In this document: positions 1 through 8,556 of the stretch, in pieces | Layout of the letters: every line of letters starts with the position of its first letter | How positions within the stretch are numbered: position 1 is the stretch's first letter | DNA from: Bacteroidota bacterium | Lineage (GTDB): Bacteria; Bacteroidota; Bacteroidia; Chitinophagales; Saprospiraceae | Direction of reading: 5' to 3' | NCBI GenBank assembly: GCA_029781865.1 | Contig: JAKOVW010000005.1 | Coordinates: 42,059 to 106,058 of the forward strand | Length of the DNA: 64,000 bases | Position numbers and translations under genes: made by a program | Notes under the pieces: model-generated | The model's input: only the letters and a program-made list of their open reading frames with translations | What the model was told of the DNA's origin: nothing | Database searches by the model: none

Positions 1-131
1 AAATGGAATTTTTTGTTGTATTTAAAAAGGAAGATATTGTACAACGAAAAACGGGCATTCATCTTGGCGTTTATCAGGATGAGCAGAAAATACAAAGTAT
101 AACAACAAATTTTCTGGGGCCTTATCAATGA
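1..131 (+). CDS. ccoG: CcoG/FixG C-terminal end (partial)
   Basis: Partial gene entering from the left edge in frame 3 and stopping at the TGA at 129-131. The visible 42 residues form a beta-rich tail with the closing pattern T-x-F-x-G-P, which resembles the C-terminal domain of CcoG/FixG, the polyferredoxin-like copper-handling factor for cbb3 cytochrome oxidase assembly. The next gene is ccoH/fixH, the usual partner, which supports the call. The Fe-S and membrane parts lie outside the window, so identity rests on this short tail and on context. Confidence 0.6.
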   Translation, partial: MEFFVVFKKEDIVQRKTGIHLGVYQDEQKIQSITTNFLGPYQ

Positions 132-143
132 ATGGGGAGATGA

Positions 144-205
144 GTTAGGAGTTAGGAGTTAGGAGTTAGGAGTTGGGAGTTAGGAGTTAAGAGTTGGGAG
201 TTGGA
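144..205. repeat. Heptamer tandem repeat (GTTAGGA type)
   Basis: About nine direct units of seven bases, GTTAGGA with variants GTTGGGA and GTTAAGA, lie between ccoG and ccoH. No ORF with a plausible start uses the array. A related heptamer array with GAG-initial units is at 49443-49510, and a TAGGCTG-type pair is at 2845-3076, so the window holds at least three dispersed arrays with a 7-base period in gene-free DNA. Confidence 0.85.
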
Positions 206-271
206 TAAAAATATAGATTAAATAGGGAAATAATTTAAATGTATCGAGATAAGAAAAATATCATTCTTCAA

Positions 272-305
272 CCTATAGACTATAGACTATCACCTATAGA
301 CTATA
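272..305. repeat. Short CTATAGACTA repeat
   Basis: Three imperfect copies of CTATAGACTAT lie just before ccoH, 62-126 bases after the heptamer array. The unit is partly palindromic around TATA. It could be simple-sequence DNA or overlap the ccoH promoter; no TAnnTTTG box is evident here. Confidence 0.6.
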
Positions 306-321
306 TTCAAAAAACTAAAAT

Positions 322-765
322 ATGAGCTGGGGATATAAAATTGCATTTGCATATGGTTCATTTGTAATGATGATGCTTTTCTTTATTTTTATTGCATCCA
401 GACAAACCAATGATTTGGTGGAGGATCACTATTATGAAAAAGAATTGCAGTTTCAAAATGTACTGAATGCCATTCAGAATCTCTCAACACTTCATACGGC
501 ACCGCAACTAGTCATTGACAACAATGCCTTGAGCATACATTTACCGGAAGCAGCCAGTACTGATATTACCAATGGTAAAATTGAATTCATCCGCTTATCC
601 GATATTTCCAAAGACCTGACATTTGAATTTGTTTTGGATGAAAACAAAAGCTTTAAAATACCCGTGGATAAATTCCAGGTGGGTATTTACAAAATGGTAA
701 TACAATGGAAAAGTCATGGAGTACCATACATGTATGAAAATCAATTTAATTATGCAAAACCATGA
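322..765 (+). CDS. ccoH: FixH/CcoH-family protein
   Basis: A 147-residue protein with one N-terminal membrane segment (about residues 5-26, rich in Phe, Met and Ile) and a soluble extracytoplasmic domain of beta character. This matches the FixH/CcoH architecture. The family stabilises cbb3 cytochrome oxidase during assembly in the cytoplasmic membrane. The stop codon overlaps the start of the next gene (ATGA at 762-765), indicating translational coupling. The position after a ccoG-like tail and before a TauE/SafE-like gene is the common Bacteroidota ccoGH order. The family is sequence-poor, so the call relies on topology, size and neighbours together. Confidence 0.75.
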   Translation: MSWGYKIAFAYGSFVMMMLFFIFIASRQTNDLVEDHYYEKELQFQNVLNAIQNLSTLHTAPQLVIDNNALSIHLPEAASTDITNGKIEFIRLSDISKDLTFEFVLDENKSFKIPVDKFQVGIYKMVIQWKSHGVPYMYENQFNYAKP

Positions 766-1475
766 GTCTTCTTGAAATAAGTCTGGCCGGATTCACAATG
801 GGCATAGTCGGGAGCCTGCATTGTGTAGGTATGTGCGGACCAATTGCACTTGGCCTGGCCGGTAGTTTTGAACGTAAATCTGAACGCCTTCGAAATATCG
901 TTTTATACAATACCGGTCGTGCATTGTCGTATTCATCCATGGGCATAGTACTTGGACTCATTGGCAACCGGTTTGCTCTTGCCGGATTCCAGCAAACTTT
1001 ATCCATTGTTGCAGGCAGCCTGATTATAATTATGTTTTTAATGCATTATTCATTTAAGAAAAATACAATTCTGTTTAAGGCCTGGAATCTCAGAATTCAA
1101 AAACGGTTAGGTGAATTATTGAGCAGACCGAAAACATTTTGGTATCACCTTGAACTAGGAATCATCAATGCCTGGCTACCCTGCGGCCTGGTTTATCTTG
1201 CACTGGCCACGGCACTTGCTTCAGCTAATGCCTGGTACGGAGCCATATTTATGTTTCTGTTTGGCTTGGGCACTACCCCGCTCATGGCAAGCCTGATGCT
1301 CGCAGGGAATTACTTCTCCATCTCATTACGTACAAAAATAACAAGGTTGATTCCAGTGTTTATTCTGGCTTCAGCATCACTGTTGATTTTAAGAGGAATG
1401 AATCTCGGCATCCCATATGTAAGTCCATCCGTAGATGTCGTCCATAACTGTGTCAGCAAATGCTGTCACCGATAA
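762..1475 (+). CDS. TauE/SafE-like (UreH-type) membrane protein of the cbb3 cluster
   Basis: A 237-residue polytopic membrane protein with about six hydrophobic segments. The N-terminal motif GSLHCVGMCGP (residues 17-27) places paired cysteines in the first helix, and a second related motif, NAWLPCGLVYLAL, follows near residue 130. This duplicated C-bearing pattern is typical of the sulfite exporter TauE/SafE or UreH-like group that follows ccoH in Bacteroidota and is thought to act in copper delivery or oxidase assembly. The start overlaps the ccoH stop by four bases. The C-terminus ends in a short His- and Cys-containing tail that could bind metal. Transport substrate is unknown; a sulfite role is only a family name. 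Confidence 0.75.
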   Translation: MSLLEISLAGFTMGIVGSLHCVGMCGPIALGLAGSFERKSERLRNIVLYNTGRALSYSSMGIVLGLIGNRFALAGFQQTLSIVAGSLIIIMFLMHYSFKKNTILFKAWNLRIQKRLGELLSRPKTFWYHLELGIINAWLPCGLVYLALATALASANAWYGAIFMFLFGLGTTPLMASLMLAGNYFSISLRTKITRLIPVFILASASLLILRGMNLGIPYVSPSVDVVHNCVSKCCHR

Positions 1476-1498
1476 ATCACCTGAAGTAATAAATTGAT

Positions 1499-2806
1499 TT
1501 AAACGGAATCCCGGCTTTGCACCGAATCTACCAGATTATCCAATAAGCGTGTTAGCTTTCGAGTCAAATTCTTCCTGGAATACTGTTCTACTTTCTCTGT
1601 TTGAACATGGAAAGATCCCTTTTCTATGTCATTAAAAATCTGATCCAGGTTGAGTTGCAATTGCAGTTTATCATCAAAATCGGCATTGTATCCCGACCGG
1701 GTTTCTGTCAAGATTTCAACCAAATCGCTATTAGGTGGTGAAATAGAATAAATCGGTTTTTTCAAAAACATATACTCGAAAAACTTTCCGGTGATTACAC
1801 CGGGATGGCCGGGCACTCCAATTAACAACAGCAGATCTGCAATAGAAAAATGAGATTGTAATTCACTATGAGGAACAGCAGGAGAAATATGTAAGCAAGA
1901 TCTAAGACCGGAACTCGTCAACTCATGAATAATAGATTGATCCACATTGCCAACCAACCATAATTCAAATCGTTGTTTGTATTCCGGATGTGCATTCAAA
2001 TAGGATTCCAGCACACGCCAAAATTGAACAGGATTTCTATCCAGGCTTAATACACCGGCATAAAGCATTCTGATTTTGTCGTCGTTACGTAAACTTTGCT
2101 TTAACTCAAATTCTTCATAACCATTTGTGATCACCTGCACTACCCGTTTTACGATTTGTTGAAGTCCCGATGCACAATCTTTACTTACAGTTACAACTTC
2201 ATCCGCTTCATTCAAGACCGTTTTTTCCAGCTTGAGATGAATTTTTTTGACAAAAGCGGACATATGTAACTGGTTGAAAAAATAGATCTGAGTCCATGGA
2301 TCTCTGAAATCCGCTAACCAGGGAATCTTTAACTTACGCTTTAGATTTCGTGCAATGAGATGCATACTATGAGGTGGTCCTGTGCTCACGATTGCATCAA
2401 CCGGATTATTCATTAAATATTCTGTTAGAAAATGAACAGATGGCCTAACCCAAAAAACTCTGGGATCCGGAATAAATACGTTGCCACGAATCCATAAGGA
2501 GATGCGCTTAAAAAAACTTTGTTCTCCCTTTTCTGCAAAAATGGTGGGATTCACTCTACCCTTTTGTCCCGAAAGTTTTCGATAAAATCCATAAGGTTCA
2601 TTAATAGGCTTCCTGATGACCTGAATTCCTTGTGGAATATGTCTGGATAATCCTTCATCCAAATAGGGATACTCTCCATTTTCTACGGTATATACTATTG
2701 GTTCCCAACCATATAAACGAAGATATTTCACAAAATACAACCAACGTTGCACTCCTGACCCTCCGGAAGGAGGCCAATAGTAGGTAATAATGAGTACTTT
2801 TTTCAG
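1499..2806 (-). CDS. Glycosyltransferase family 4-type, apparent CTG start
   Basis: Predicted glycosyltransferase, about 435 residues, for surface polysaccharide. The N-terminal half shows the GT4 acceptor-domain opening K-K-V-L-I-I-T-Y-Y-W-P-P followed by GGSG. The C-terminal half carries a nucleotide-sugar-binding region with the GVPGHPGVITGKFFEYM segment and the acidic residue of the EX7E-like area. The open frame begins with family-like residues at a CTG codon (2806-2804). No ATG, GTG or TTG is present upstream before the in-frame stop, and the first conventional candidate, GTG at 2752, would delete the glycine-rich loop. CTG initiation, a mutated start or a sequencing error are all possible. 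It is divergent from asnB. Confidence 0.8.
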   Translation of the reverse strand: MKKVLIITYYWPPSGGSGVQRWLYFVKYLRLYGWEPIVYTVENGEYPYLDEGLSRHIPQGIQVIRKPINEPYGFYRKLSGQKGRVNPTIFAEKGEQSFFKRISLWIRGNVFIPDPRVFWVRPSVHFLTEYLMNNPVDAIVSTGPPHSMHLIARNLKRKLKIPWLADFRDPWTQIYFFNQLHMSAFVKKIHLKLEKTVLNEADEVVTVSKDCASGLQQIVKRVVQVITNGYEEFELKQSLRNDDKIRMLYAGVLSLDRNPVQFWRVLESYLNAHPEYKQRFELWLVGNVDQSIIHELTSSGLRSCLHISPAVPHSELQSHFSIADLLLLIGVPGHPGVITGKFFEYMFLKKPIYSISPPNSDLVEILTETRSGYNADFDDKLQLQLNLDQIFNDIEKGSFHVQTEKVEQYSRKNLTRKLTRLLDNLVDSVQSRDSV

Positions 2807-2844
2807 AAGAAGAAGGAATCTAAAGAAGCAAAATTAAGCATAAT

Positions 2845-3076
2845 GGCTGTAGGCTGTAGAGATTTAGGCTGTTAGTTAAAAGGATTGTGCTGCCAGGCTA
2901 CCATGCCTTTAGTTATTGTCTGAATTCCTAAAGTGCCTTACTTTTAGGTTGAAAGAAGGAAATTAATTTAGAATTAATTTCCATTCTCTTTAGTCTAAAA
3001 ACACAAATATTGACAGGAATAATTATTTCCTATAGGCTAAACTCCCAAATACCTAAAAGCCTACAGCCTGCAGCCT
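2845..3076. repeat. Inverted pair of TAGGCTG-type heptamer repeats
   Basis: Two or three GGCTGTA units at 2845-2874 face inverse units (GCCTACA, GCCTGCA) at 3051-3076. The pair brackets the intergenic region between the divergent glycosyltransferase and asnB. The stretch between them also contains a perfect palindrome at 2958-2982. No gene is apparent in this 304-base gap. Confidence 0.65.
2958..2982. promoter_or_regulatory. Perfect 11-base inverted repeat
   Basis: The arm GGAAATTAATT, the loop TAG and the exact reverse complement of the arm form a 25-base palindrome. It is in the divergent region between the glycosyltransferase (starting near 2806) and asnB (starting at 3111). It could be an operator or an AT-rich hairpin. 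No T-tract immediately follows, so a terminator is less likely. Confidence 0.5.
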
Positions 3077-3091
3077 TTTCACCTATTTGGT

Positions 3092-3099
3092 TACCTTTG
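3092..3099 (+). promoter_or_regulatory. Bacteroidota -7 box for asnB
   Basis: TACCTTTG fits the TAnnTTTG consensus exactly and sits 11 bases before the ATG at 3111. No clear -33 TTG is visible at the usual spacing. The position implies a very short leader and supports starting asnB at 3111 rather than at 3087, which lies upstream of the box. Confidence 0.5.
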
Positions 3100-3110
3100 C
3101 AGAAGTAATT

Positions 3111-5030
3111 ATGTGTGGATTAGCTGGTATATTCCATTTGGACGGATCGCCGATCGATTGTTCAAACTTATTAAATATGACCCGAATCATCAGACATCGC
3201 GGACCGGATGATGAAGGTTTTTTACTGGTGAACACGAATACTTCCGCAATTCAACACTATGTACATGATGATACGATAGCGGAAATTAAATCCATATCCA
3301 AAATACTGCCGGTGTCAACTGATTCAAATCTGGGGATCGGGTACAGAAGACTTTCCATTCTGGATATTTCTGCAGCTGGTCATCAACCCATGTCAGATCC
3401 GGAAGGAAATGTATGGATTGCATTCAACGGTGAAGCTTATAATTATATTGAAGTCAGATCTGAACTCATCTCACGTTCGCATCAATTTAAATCGAATGGA
3501 GATACTGAAGTTGTGCTTCATGCTTATCTCGAATGGGGTACAGAGTGTCTGCAGCGATTTATTGGAATGTTTTCTTTTATAATCTATGATCACCGCAAAA
3601 GAAGATTATTTATTGCCAGAGACCGAATGGGTGTCAAACCGCTAAATTATTATTTTGATGGCAAAAAATTTATATGGGCTTCAGAAGAAAAGCAAATCGC
3701 TGCAACTGCAATTGTTCGCTTATCCCCAAATGAAACCAAAATAAAAGAGTTTCTAAAAGACAATATTTACTTTGAAGACAATGAAACTTTTTTCACAGAG
3801 ATTAAACAATTGCAAGCAGGCCATTTTTTGCTGGTCGATAACAACGGACTAAACATACAAAAATACTGGGACCTATCCATCCCGCCTGCAGCAGACATGT
3901 ACAATGAATCACAGTCAACGGATTGTATTCTCGAATTATTAAACGATTCTGTAAAATTGAGATTGAGAAGTGATGTCCCTCTAGGCATTGCATTAAGTGG
4001 CGGCATTGATTCATCCAGTGTTAGTTGTCTGGCAAGGAACATGACACAATCCACAATACAAACCTTTTCAGTGTACTACGAAGGAAAAAAATATGATGAA
4101 CGAAAGTACATTGAAGCGGTATTGAACACAGGGGGATTCAATCCGACCTTTTATACTGCAAATGAAGATATTCGCATTGAAGAAATAAGCAATTGGATTT
4201 ACCAACAGGATGCGCCGAGTACAGGCGCGAGTCCGTTTTCAGCTTACCAGAATTATAAAAATGTCAGGGCTGCCGGAATCATAGTTCTATTGAATGGCCA
4301 GGGAGGTGATGAACTGTTTGCAGGCTATCCCTATTACCTGAAGTATTATTTAGCAGATCTGATCAAAACAAAAAAATGGGGAAAATTCCTCAATATATTA
4401 TTTCATCTATCCGCATCACAAGGAATAAAAACAACCGCTTCTCATACTTACCTTGCTGGAATTGCCCTGAGTAAAGACAAAAGTACTTTACGCAAAATGG
4501 AACATCAAAAATATTCCAATCGGGAATTCTATCCGGAAACTCAGCCAGACATCCACGAATATTATTCAGATTCTTTTATTACGCAGGCCTTGTACGACTC
4601 CATCAAAATCACACACCTCCCACATATGCTGCGTTGGGAAGACCGGAATTCAATGGCTAACTCGATTGAAAGCCGGGTGCCCTTTTTAGATCATCGCCTT
4701 GTAGAAAAATCATTCTACATACCCGCTGAATTTAAATTAAAGAATGGAGTAACCAAATTCGCTCTTCGCAAAGCGATGAAAAATACCGTACCTGATTTAA
4801 TTTTAAACCGCACTGATAAAATCGGATTTGGAACACCTACTGGTAAATGGACACGTTACTTTCTGGCTAATGAAATCCGCGAGTTAATCTATGACAAGGA
4901 ATTTGATCAACGCCCATGGTGGTATGCCAATAAAATCCGCAATCGTTTTTCAAAAGATCTTGACTCTTTTGGAGATAATGAATTATGGAGAATTATGACT
5001 TGCGAACTTTGGTCCCGACGTTTTTTTTAA
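3111..5030 (+). CDS. asnB: Asparagine synthetase (glutamine-hydrolysing)
   Basis: Converts aspartate, glutamine and ATP to asparagine; such genes in surface-glycan clusters may amidate a sugar or peptide acceptor. The start at 3111 exposes Cys2 (M-C-G-L-A-G), the glutaminase nucleophile, as the class II amidotransferase fold requires. The N-terminal domain (about 1-210) shows RHRGPD, the GYRRLSILD segment and FNGE. The synthetase domain (about 230-639) shows the ATP pyrophosphatase P-loop LSGGIDSS and the NGQGGDELFAGYP motif. Length (about 639) is normal. It is followed after 7 bases by the methyltransferase gene, so the two are probably co-transcribed. Confidence 0.95.
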   Translation: MCGLAGIFHLDGSPIDCSNLLNMTRIIRHRGPDDEGFLLVNTNTSAIQHYVHDDTIAEIKSISKILPVSTDSNLGIGYRRLSILDISAAGHQPMSDPEGNVWIAFNGEAYNYIEVRSELISRSHQFKSNGDTEVVLHAYLEWGTECLQRFIGMFSFIIYDHRKRRLFIARDRMGVKPLNYYFDGKKFIWASEEKQIAATAIVRLSPNETKIKEFLKDNIYFEDNETFFTEIKQLQAGHFLLVDNNGLNIQKYWDLSIPPAADMYNESQSTDCILELLNDSVKLRLRSDVPLGIALSGGIDSSSVSCLARNMTQSTIQTFSVYYEGKKYDERKYIEAVLNTGGFNPTFYTANEDIRIEEISNWIYQQDAPSTGASPFSAYQNYKNVRAAGIIVLLNGQGGDELFAGYPYYLKYYLADLIKTKKWGKFLNILFHLSASQGIKTTASHTYLAGIALSKDKSTLRKMEHQKYSNREFYPETQPDIHEYYSDSFITQALYDSIKITHLPHMLRWEDRNSMANSIESRVPFLDHRLVEKSFYIPAEFKLKNGVTKFALRKAMKNTVPDLILNRTDKIGFGTPTGKWTRYFLANEIRELIYDKEFDQRPWWYANKIRNRFSKDLDSFGDNELWRIMTCELWSRRFF

Positions 5031-5037
5031 ATAATTT

Positions 5038-6111
5038 ATGTTGAATAATAAAAAAATTCTTTACCCGGATTTACTTCGATTATCCCGTTCGCTGGAAAGG
5101 GAATTAGTACAGCTCGATTTTGAATCACTGCCTATTCATGAAAGCGTAAAAAGCTATTACCGTTTTGATCTCACCAAAATAAAGTATGTCAGTGAGTGCA
5201 ATGCTTATATGCTTTACCATATTCTTTCCAATACAGACAAACCTTTGAAAGAGTTACTCATCATTGACCACGGTGCAGGACTTGGATTTTTTTCCTTTTT
5301 TGCAAAAAAACTCGGCTTGCAATGTATTTGCCATGACATTTCTAATGAATACATCGAAGGAATAAAAGTAATTGGCAAGAAACTCAAGGTGATTCCGGAT
5401 CACTTTGTGACCGGAGACACGGATGCCCTGATTCAATATTGTAATTCTAATCAACTCCAGGCAGATGGTCTTGCTTCCAGAAATGTAATCGAACATATTC
5501 CGGATTACAAACTATTCTTTAAAGACTTAAGTTCTCTTTCCAAACCAGGATTTGTATCGGTCATCACTACTTCCGCTAATATTCACAATCCTTTGGTTAA
5601 AAATATTCATGTGAAAATTCATGCCCAGTACGAAAATACCGGCAGCAACACAGACATGGATAATCCAACATTAAACACCGATAATTGTGGAATAAAAATC
5701 AGAACTGAACTGATCCGGAAACATTTTCCGAAGTTAGATGACCAGAAAATTTTGCAGCTAGCTATCGTCAACCGCGGATTTGTCGAACATCAAATTCTTC
5801 ATCGGGTTAGCGAATTTATCAAAACCGGAAAACTGCCAGATCCATTTCCAGAACCTACAAATACCTGTGATCCGTATACAGGCGCCTGGGTAGAAAGGTT
5901 GGTACCATTTGGTGATTATAAAATTGCAGCAGAATCCTGTTCCTTTCAATTTGAGTTACTTCCCGGATTTTACAATACACACTACAATTCACCAATAAAA
6001 AATATCGTTTCCAAGGTCTTAAATCTTATATTAAAAATAAAAAATCCCTGGACTGTAAATTTATCTCCGTTTTTGGCATTCCGATTAATTAAGTCCGGTG
6101 GCACGCACTAA
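5038..6111 (+). CDS. SAM-dependent methyltransferase of a surface polysaccharide cluster
   Basis: A 357-residue class I SAM-dependent methyltransferase candidate. The motif I loop is IIDHGAGLGFFSFFA (about residues 79-93), followed by the acidic motif CHDIS after the second strand and a motif containing RNVIEHIPD before strand four. The C-terminal third is unusual and carries an extra domain of unknown role. It lies 7 bases after asnB and before the flippase, so the substrate is probably a polysaccharide intermediate, but nothing in the sequence fixes it. Confidence 0.8.
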   Translation: MLNNKKILYPDLLRLSRSLERELVQLDFESLPIHESVKSYYRFDLTKIKYVSECNAYMLYHILSNTDKPLKELLIIDHGAGLGFFSFFAKKLGLQCICHDISNEYIEGIKVIGKKLKVIPDHFVTGDTDALIQYCNSNQLQADGLASRNVIEHIPDYKLFFKDLSSLSKPGFVSVITTSANIHNPLVKNIHVKIHAQYENTGSNTDMDNPTLNTDNCGIKIRTELIRKHFPKLDDQKILQLAIVNRGFVEHQILHRVSEFIKTGKLPDPFPEPTNTCDPYTGAWVERLVPFGDYKIAAESCSFQFELLPGFYNTHYNSPIKNIVSKVLNLILKIKNPWTVNLSPFLAFRLIKSGGTH

Positions 6112-6278
6112 TGAAATAAAACAAATTATAAACTGAAATCAAAATTTTCAAATATCAAATGTGAAATTATTTCCGGATATCTTTTTAACCGGCAAGCATC
6201 TATATTCAACTTAACCTTTTCTTCAGTATATTATCCCTTTGACAGCGTTCAACATTCCATTAATCTTTACCACTATTA

Positions 6279-7565
6279 ATGAACTTCTATAAAACCAGTT
6301 TTCTGAGCGGTCTTTACTCGGTTATCAATTTGATGACCGGACTGGTCATCACTAAATTGACAGCCAGCCTTATAGGACCAATCGGGACTGCATTCATTGG
6401 GAAGTTTTCCAATATCAGTGGATGGATACTTTTGTTTTCAACGGCATCCATAGCTACAGGAATCGTAAAATATGTGGCGCAGTACAAAGAAGACCCGGTT
6501 CAACTTAAAAAGATTATCAATACGTCATTTGGCATCATTCTCATCGGATCGGTCATTGGTTCGGCCTTCGTATTTTGCACCTATCACTATCTCAATATCT
6601 GGGCATTTGGAGAATACAATTTCAGAAATGTTTTTTTACTATTTGGAGTTTTTCTTCTTGGTATTTCCTCCCAGGCTCTATTTACCGGAATATTAAATGG
6701 CCTGGGCGAAATCAAAATGCTCAGTTACATGAATATTGCGGCAGCCCTTTTAAACCTGGTATTCACTTCTTATTTTGTCTATCAATATAAAATTGCCGGC
6801 GCCCTATTCTCCAATTCCATGTATGGCGTTTTCGTAAGTTGTGCGGGAATCGTTGCATTTAAAAGACTGAATTTATTGAATTTGCAGTATTTCAATCCTA
6901 AAATTGATTTCACCGTTGCAAAAAAACTAATTCGATACGGAATGTTTACCGCTATTACTGCAACAAGCTGGATGTTGTCTATGTATATCATCCGCGAATT
7001 TGTGCAAAAACAACTTTCTACGACCGATGCCGGTATCTGGCAAGCTATGTTTAGTTTATCGGAACGCTATCTCGCGGTAATCACAACCATAATGATAGTC
7101 TATTTCATTCCCAGATTATCAGCGATTGAAGACACCCAGGAATTAGTTCATGAAATGCGCAAAAGTTTTAAGAGAATTGTCCCATTAATTATTTTGATAA
7201 CCGGCACCATATGGATTTGCAAAGATCTGATCATTTCTATTCTTCTCGCTGAATCCTTTAGACCTATGCGCCAGTTATTTACATTTCAAATGCTTGGTGA
7301 TGTTTTTCGCGTAACTGCGATGATCATGGCTTACCTGATTGCATCCAAAGCCATGTTTAGGTCAGGACTTAAAGCTGATCTATCGTTTCATTTGGTTTTG
7401 ATAACCAGTACTTATTTTATGGTAAAAGCTTATGGTTTAATAGGTGTCAGCTATGCCTATGCCATGTCGACATTTATTTATTTATTAATCTATATGTATA
7501 CCTTCAAAGATTTAATCGTATTAATCAAGAAAAGTGTAATCCCCAAACCCTGGTTAAACCGATAA
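6279..7565 (+). CDS. O-antigen/polysaccharide flippase (Wzx-like)
   Basis: A 428-residue protein of the MOP superfamily with about 10-12 hydrophobic helices. The N-terminus (N-x-x-T-G-L-V-I-T-K) and the segment GPIGTAFIGKF match O-antigen translocases of the polysaccharide biosynthesis family, which move undecaprenyl-linked oligosaccharides across the inner membrane. The clustering with glycosyltransferase, methyltransferase and AsnB genes agrees. It ends the rightward polysaccharide block and faces the leftward gene at 7742. No strong terminator is visible in the 176-base gap. Confidence 0.85.
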   Translation: MNFYKTSFLSGLYSVINLMTGLVITKLTASLIGPIGTAFIGKFSNISGWILLFSTASIATGIVKYVAQYKEDPVQLKKIINTSFGIILIGSVIGSAFVFCTYHYLNIWAFGEYNFRNVFLLFGVFLLGISSQALFTGILNGLGEIKMLSYMNIAAALLNLVFTSYFVYQYKIAGALFSNSMYGVFVSCAGIVAFKRLNLLNLQYFNPKIDFTVAKKLIRYGMFTAITATSWMLSMYIIREFVQKQLSTTDAGIWQAMFSLSERYLAVITTIMIVYFIPRLSAIEDTQELVHEMRKSFKRIVPLIILITGTIWICKDLIISILLAESFRPMRQLFTFQMLGDVFRVTAMIMAYLIASKAMFRSGLKADLSFHLVLITSTYFMVKAYGLIGVSYAYAMSTFIYLLIYMYTFKDLIVLIKKSVIPKPWLNR

Positions 7566-7741
7566 CTCAAAATCATAGATTGTGCAGGTGTAGAATCAAG
7601 ATGTTTACCGTCACTTGGTGCTTACCTTCCTGTCATAAAAAATACAACAAGGTGTACATCTGGGCTGATCTAAAAGAATGTAGTTTTTAAATTGATGTCC
7701 GGGGCACCATTACCTATTCATAGAATGCACCAAGAGCAATA

Positions 7742-8368
7742 TTAATTGTGAATAAGAAAAGACAAAAGACCTGTTATCACCATCGTTAATCCGGTTATTA
7801 TACCTGCATTGTGCTCCCACTTATGCGAGTTGATCTGCTGTAAACCCCTGAACGCAAAAAGAATCCAAAGAACAGTACCGAGTAGACTTATTACAATATA
7901 AATTAAAATACAAATAAACAACAACCATCCATTCTGCAAACTGGCATTTACAAAATAAGCTTCTATTTCAAGGCATGGTGATAAAAACATAAACGCCATT
8001 AAGGCATAAATAATTTGCTTACGTGTTTTTGTCTGATCCATCATATGATCATCGATGTGAAAATGATGATGCTTGTGATGCCTGTACATAAAATAAAAAC
8101 CGGATAACAGGAGTATAGCTGGGCCCAGCCAGTCCCAGGCTTTCCAAACTAAATTAAATTCATAGAATAAAGTACCTAATATCAACCCAAGAAGAACCGT
8201 ACTCAATACATGTGCAAGTCCAAGTCCGAAGGCTATCCGAATCGTCTCACGCTCAGACCAATTTTGAATTTTGGCCAAAGAAACAAGGGGCAACCAATGA
8301 CTGGGTATCAAGGCATGGAATAAGCTTATCAAAAAAGTACCCGCTAATAATTGATACATCAACGGCAA
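7742..8368 (-). CDS. Histidine-rich polytopic membrane protein (NicO/RcnA-like, putative metal permease)
   Basis: A 208-residue protein with about six membrane segments. A conserved HALIPSHWLP motif near the N-terminus and a cytoplasmic loop rich in histidine (HHKHHHFHIDDH, about residues 96-107) suggest a metal ion. The pattern recalls nickel/cobalt NicO/RcnA and UreH-like permeases, but homology is distant and function is inferred. It is divergent from the Usp gene at 8557, and the region between holds a paired FNR-like box (8444-8479), about 76 bases before this start. Co-regulation with the stress island is possible. Confidence 0.6.
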   Translation of the reverse strand: MPLMYQLLAGTFLISLFHALIPSHWLPLVSLAKIQNWSERETIRIAFGLGLAHVLSTVLLGLILGTLFYEFNLVWKAWDWLGPAILLLSGFYFMYRHHKHHHFHIDDHMMDQTKTRKQIIYALMAFMFLSPCLEIEAYFVNASLQNGWLLFICILIYIVISLLGTVLWILFAFRGLQQINSHKWEHNAGIITGLTMVITGLLSFLIHN

Positions 8369-8443
8369 AGATGCTTTAATTTTTCAAGAATCAGAAATCA
8401 GGCACCTTTATAGAATATCGTATGATACCATGAGACAGGTTCA

Positions 8444-8479
8444 ATGACACAAATCATAATGAATACTGATGACTATCAT
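8444..8479. promoter_or_regulatory. Paired FNR/CRP-like boxes, 22-base period
   Basis: Two imperfect palindromes, ATGAC-N4-ATCAT (8444-8457) and CTGAT-N4-ATCAT (8466-8479), are separated by exactly 8 bases. They lie nearly midway between the divergent genes at 8368 and 8557. The same 14-8-14 layout occurs at 11023, 13609 and 23243. The TGA-N8-TCA core (TGAY-N4-RTCA) is the CRP/FNR superfamily signature. Confidence 0.65.
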
Positions 8480-8556
8480 CTACATGGGCTACCCATGGCA
8501 TTACTTTTATGACAACTTATTAAAAGCCTATTTCTCGCAATCATATTAGTAGAATT

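Noticed and set aside
144..205. Possible CRISPR-like array
   Set aside because: Units are seven bases with no spacers and there are no cas genes.
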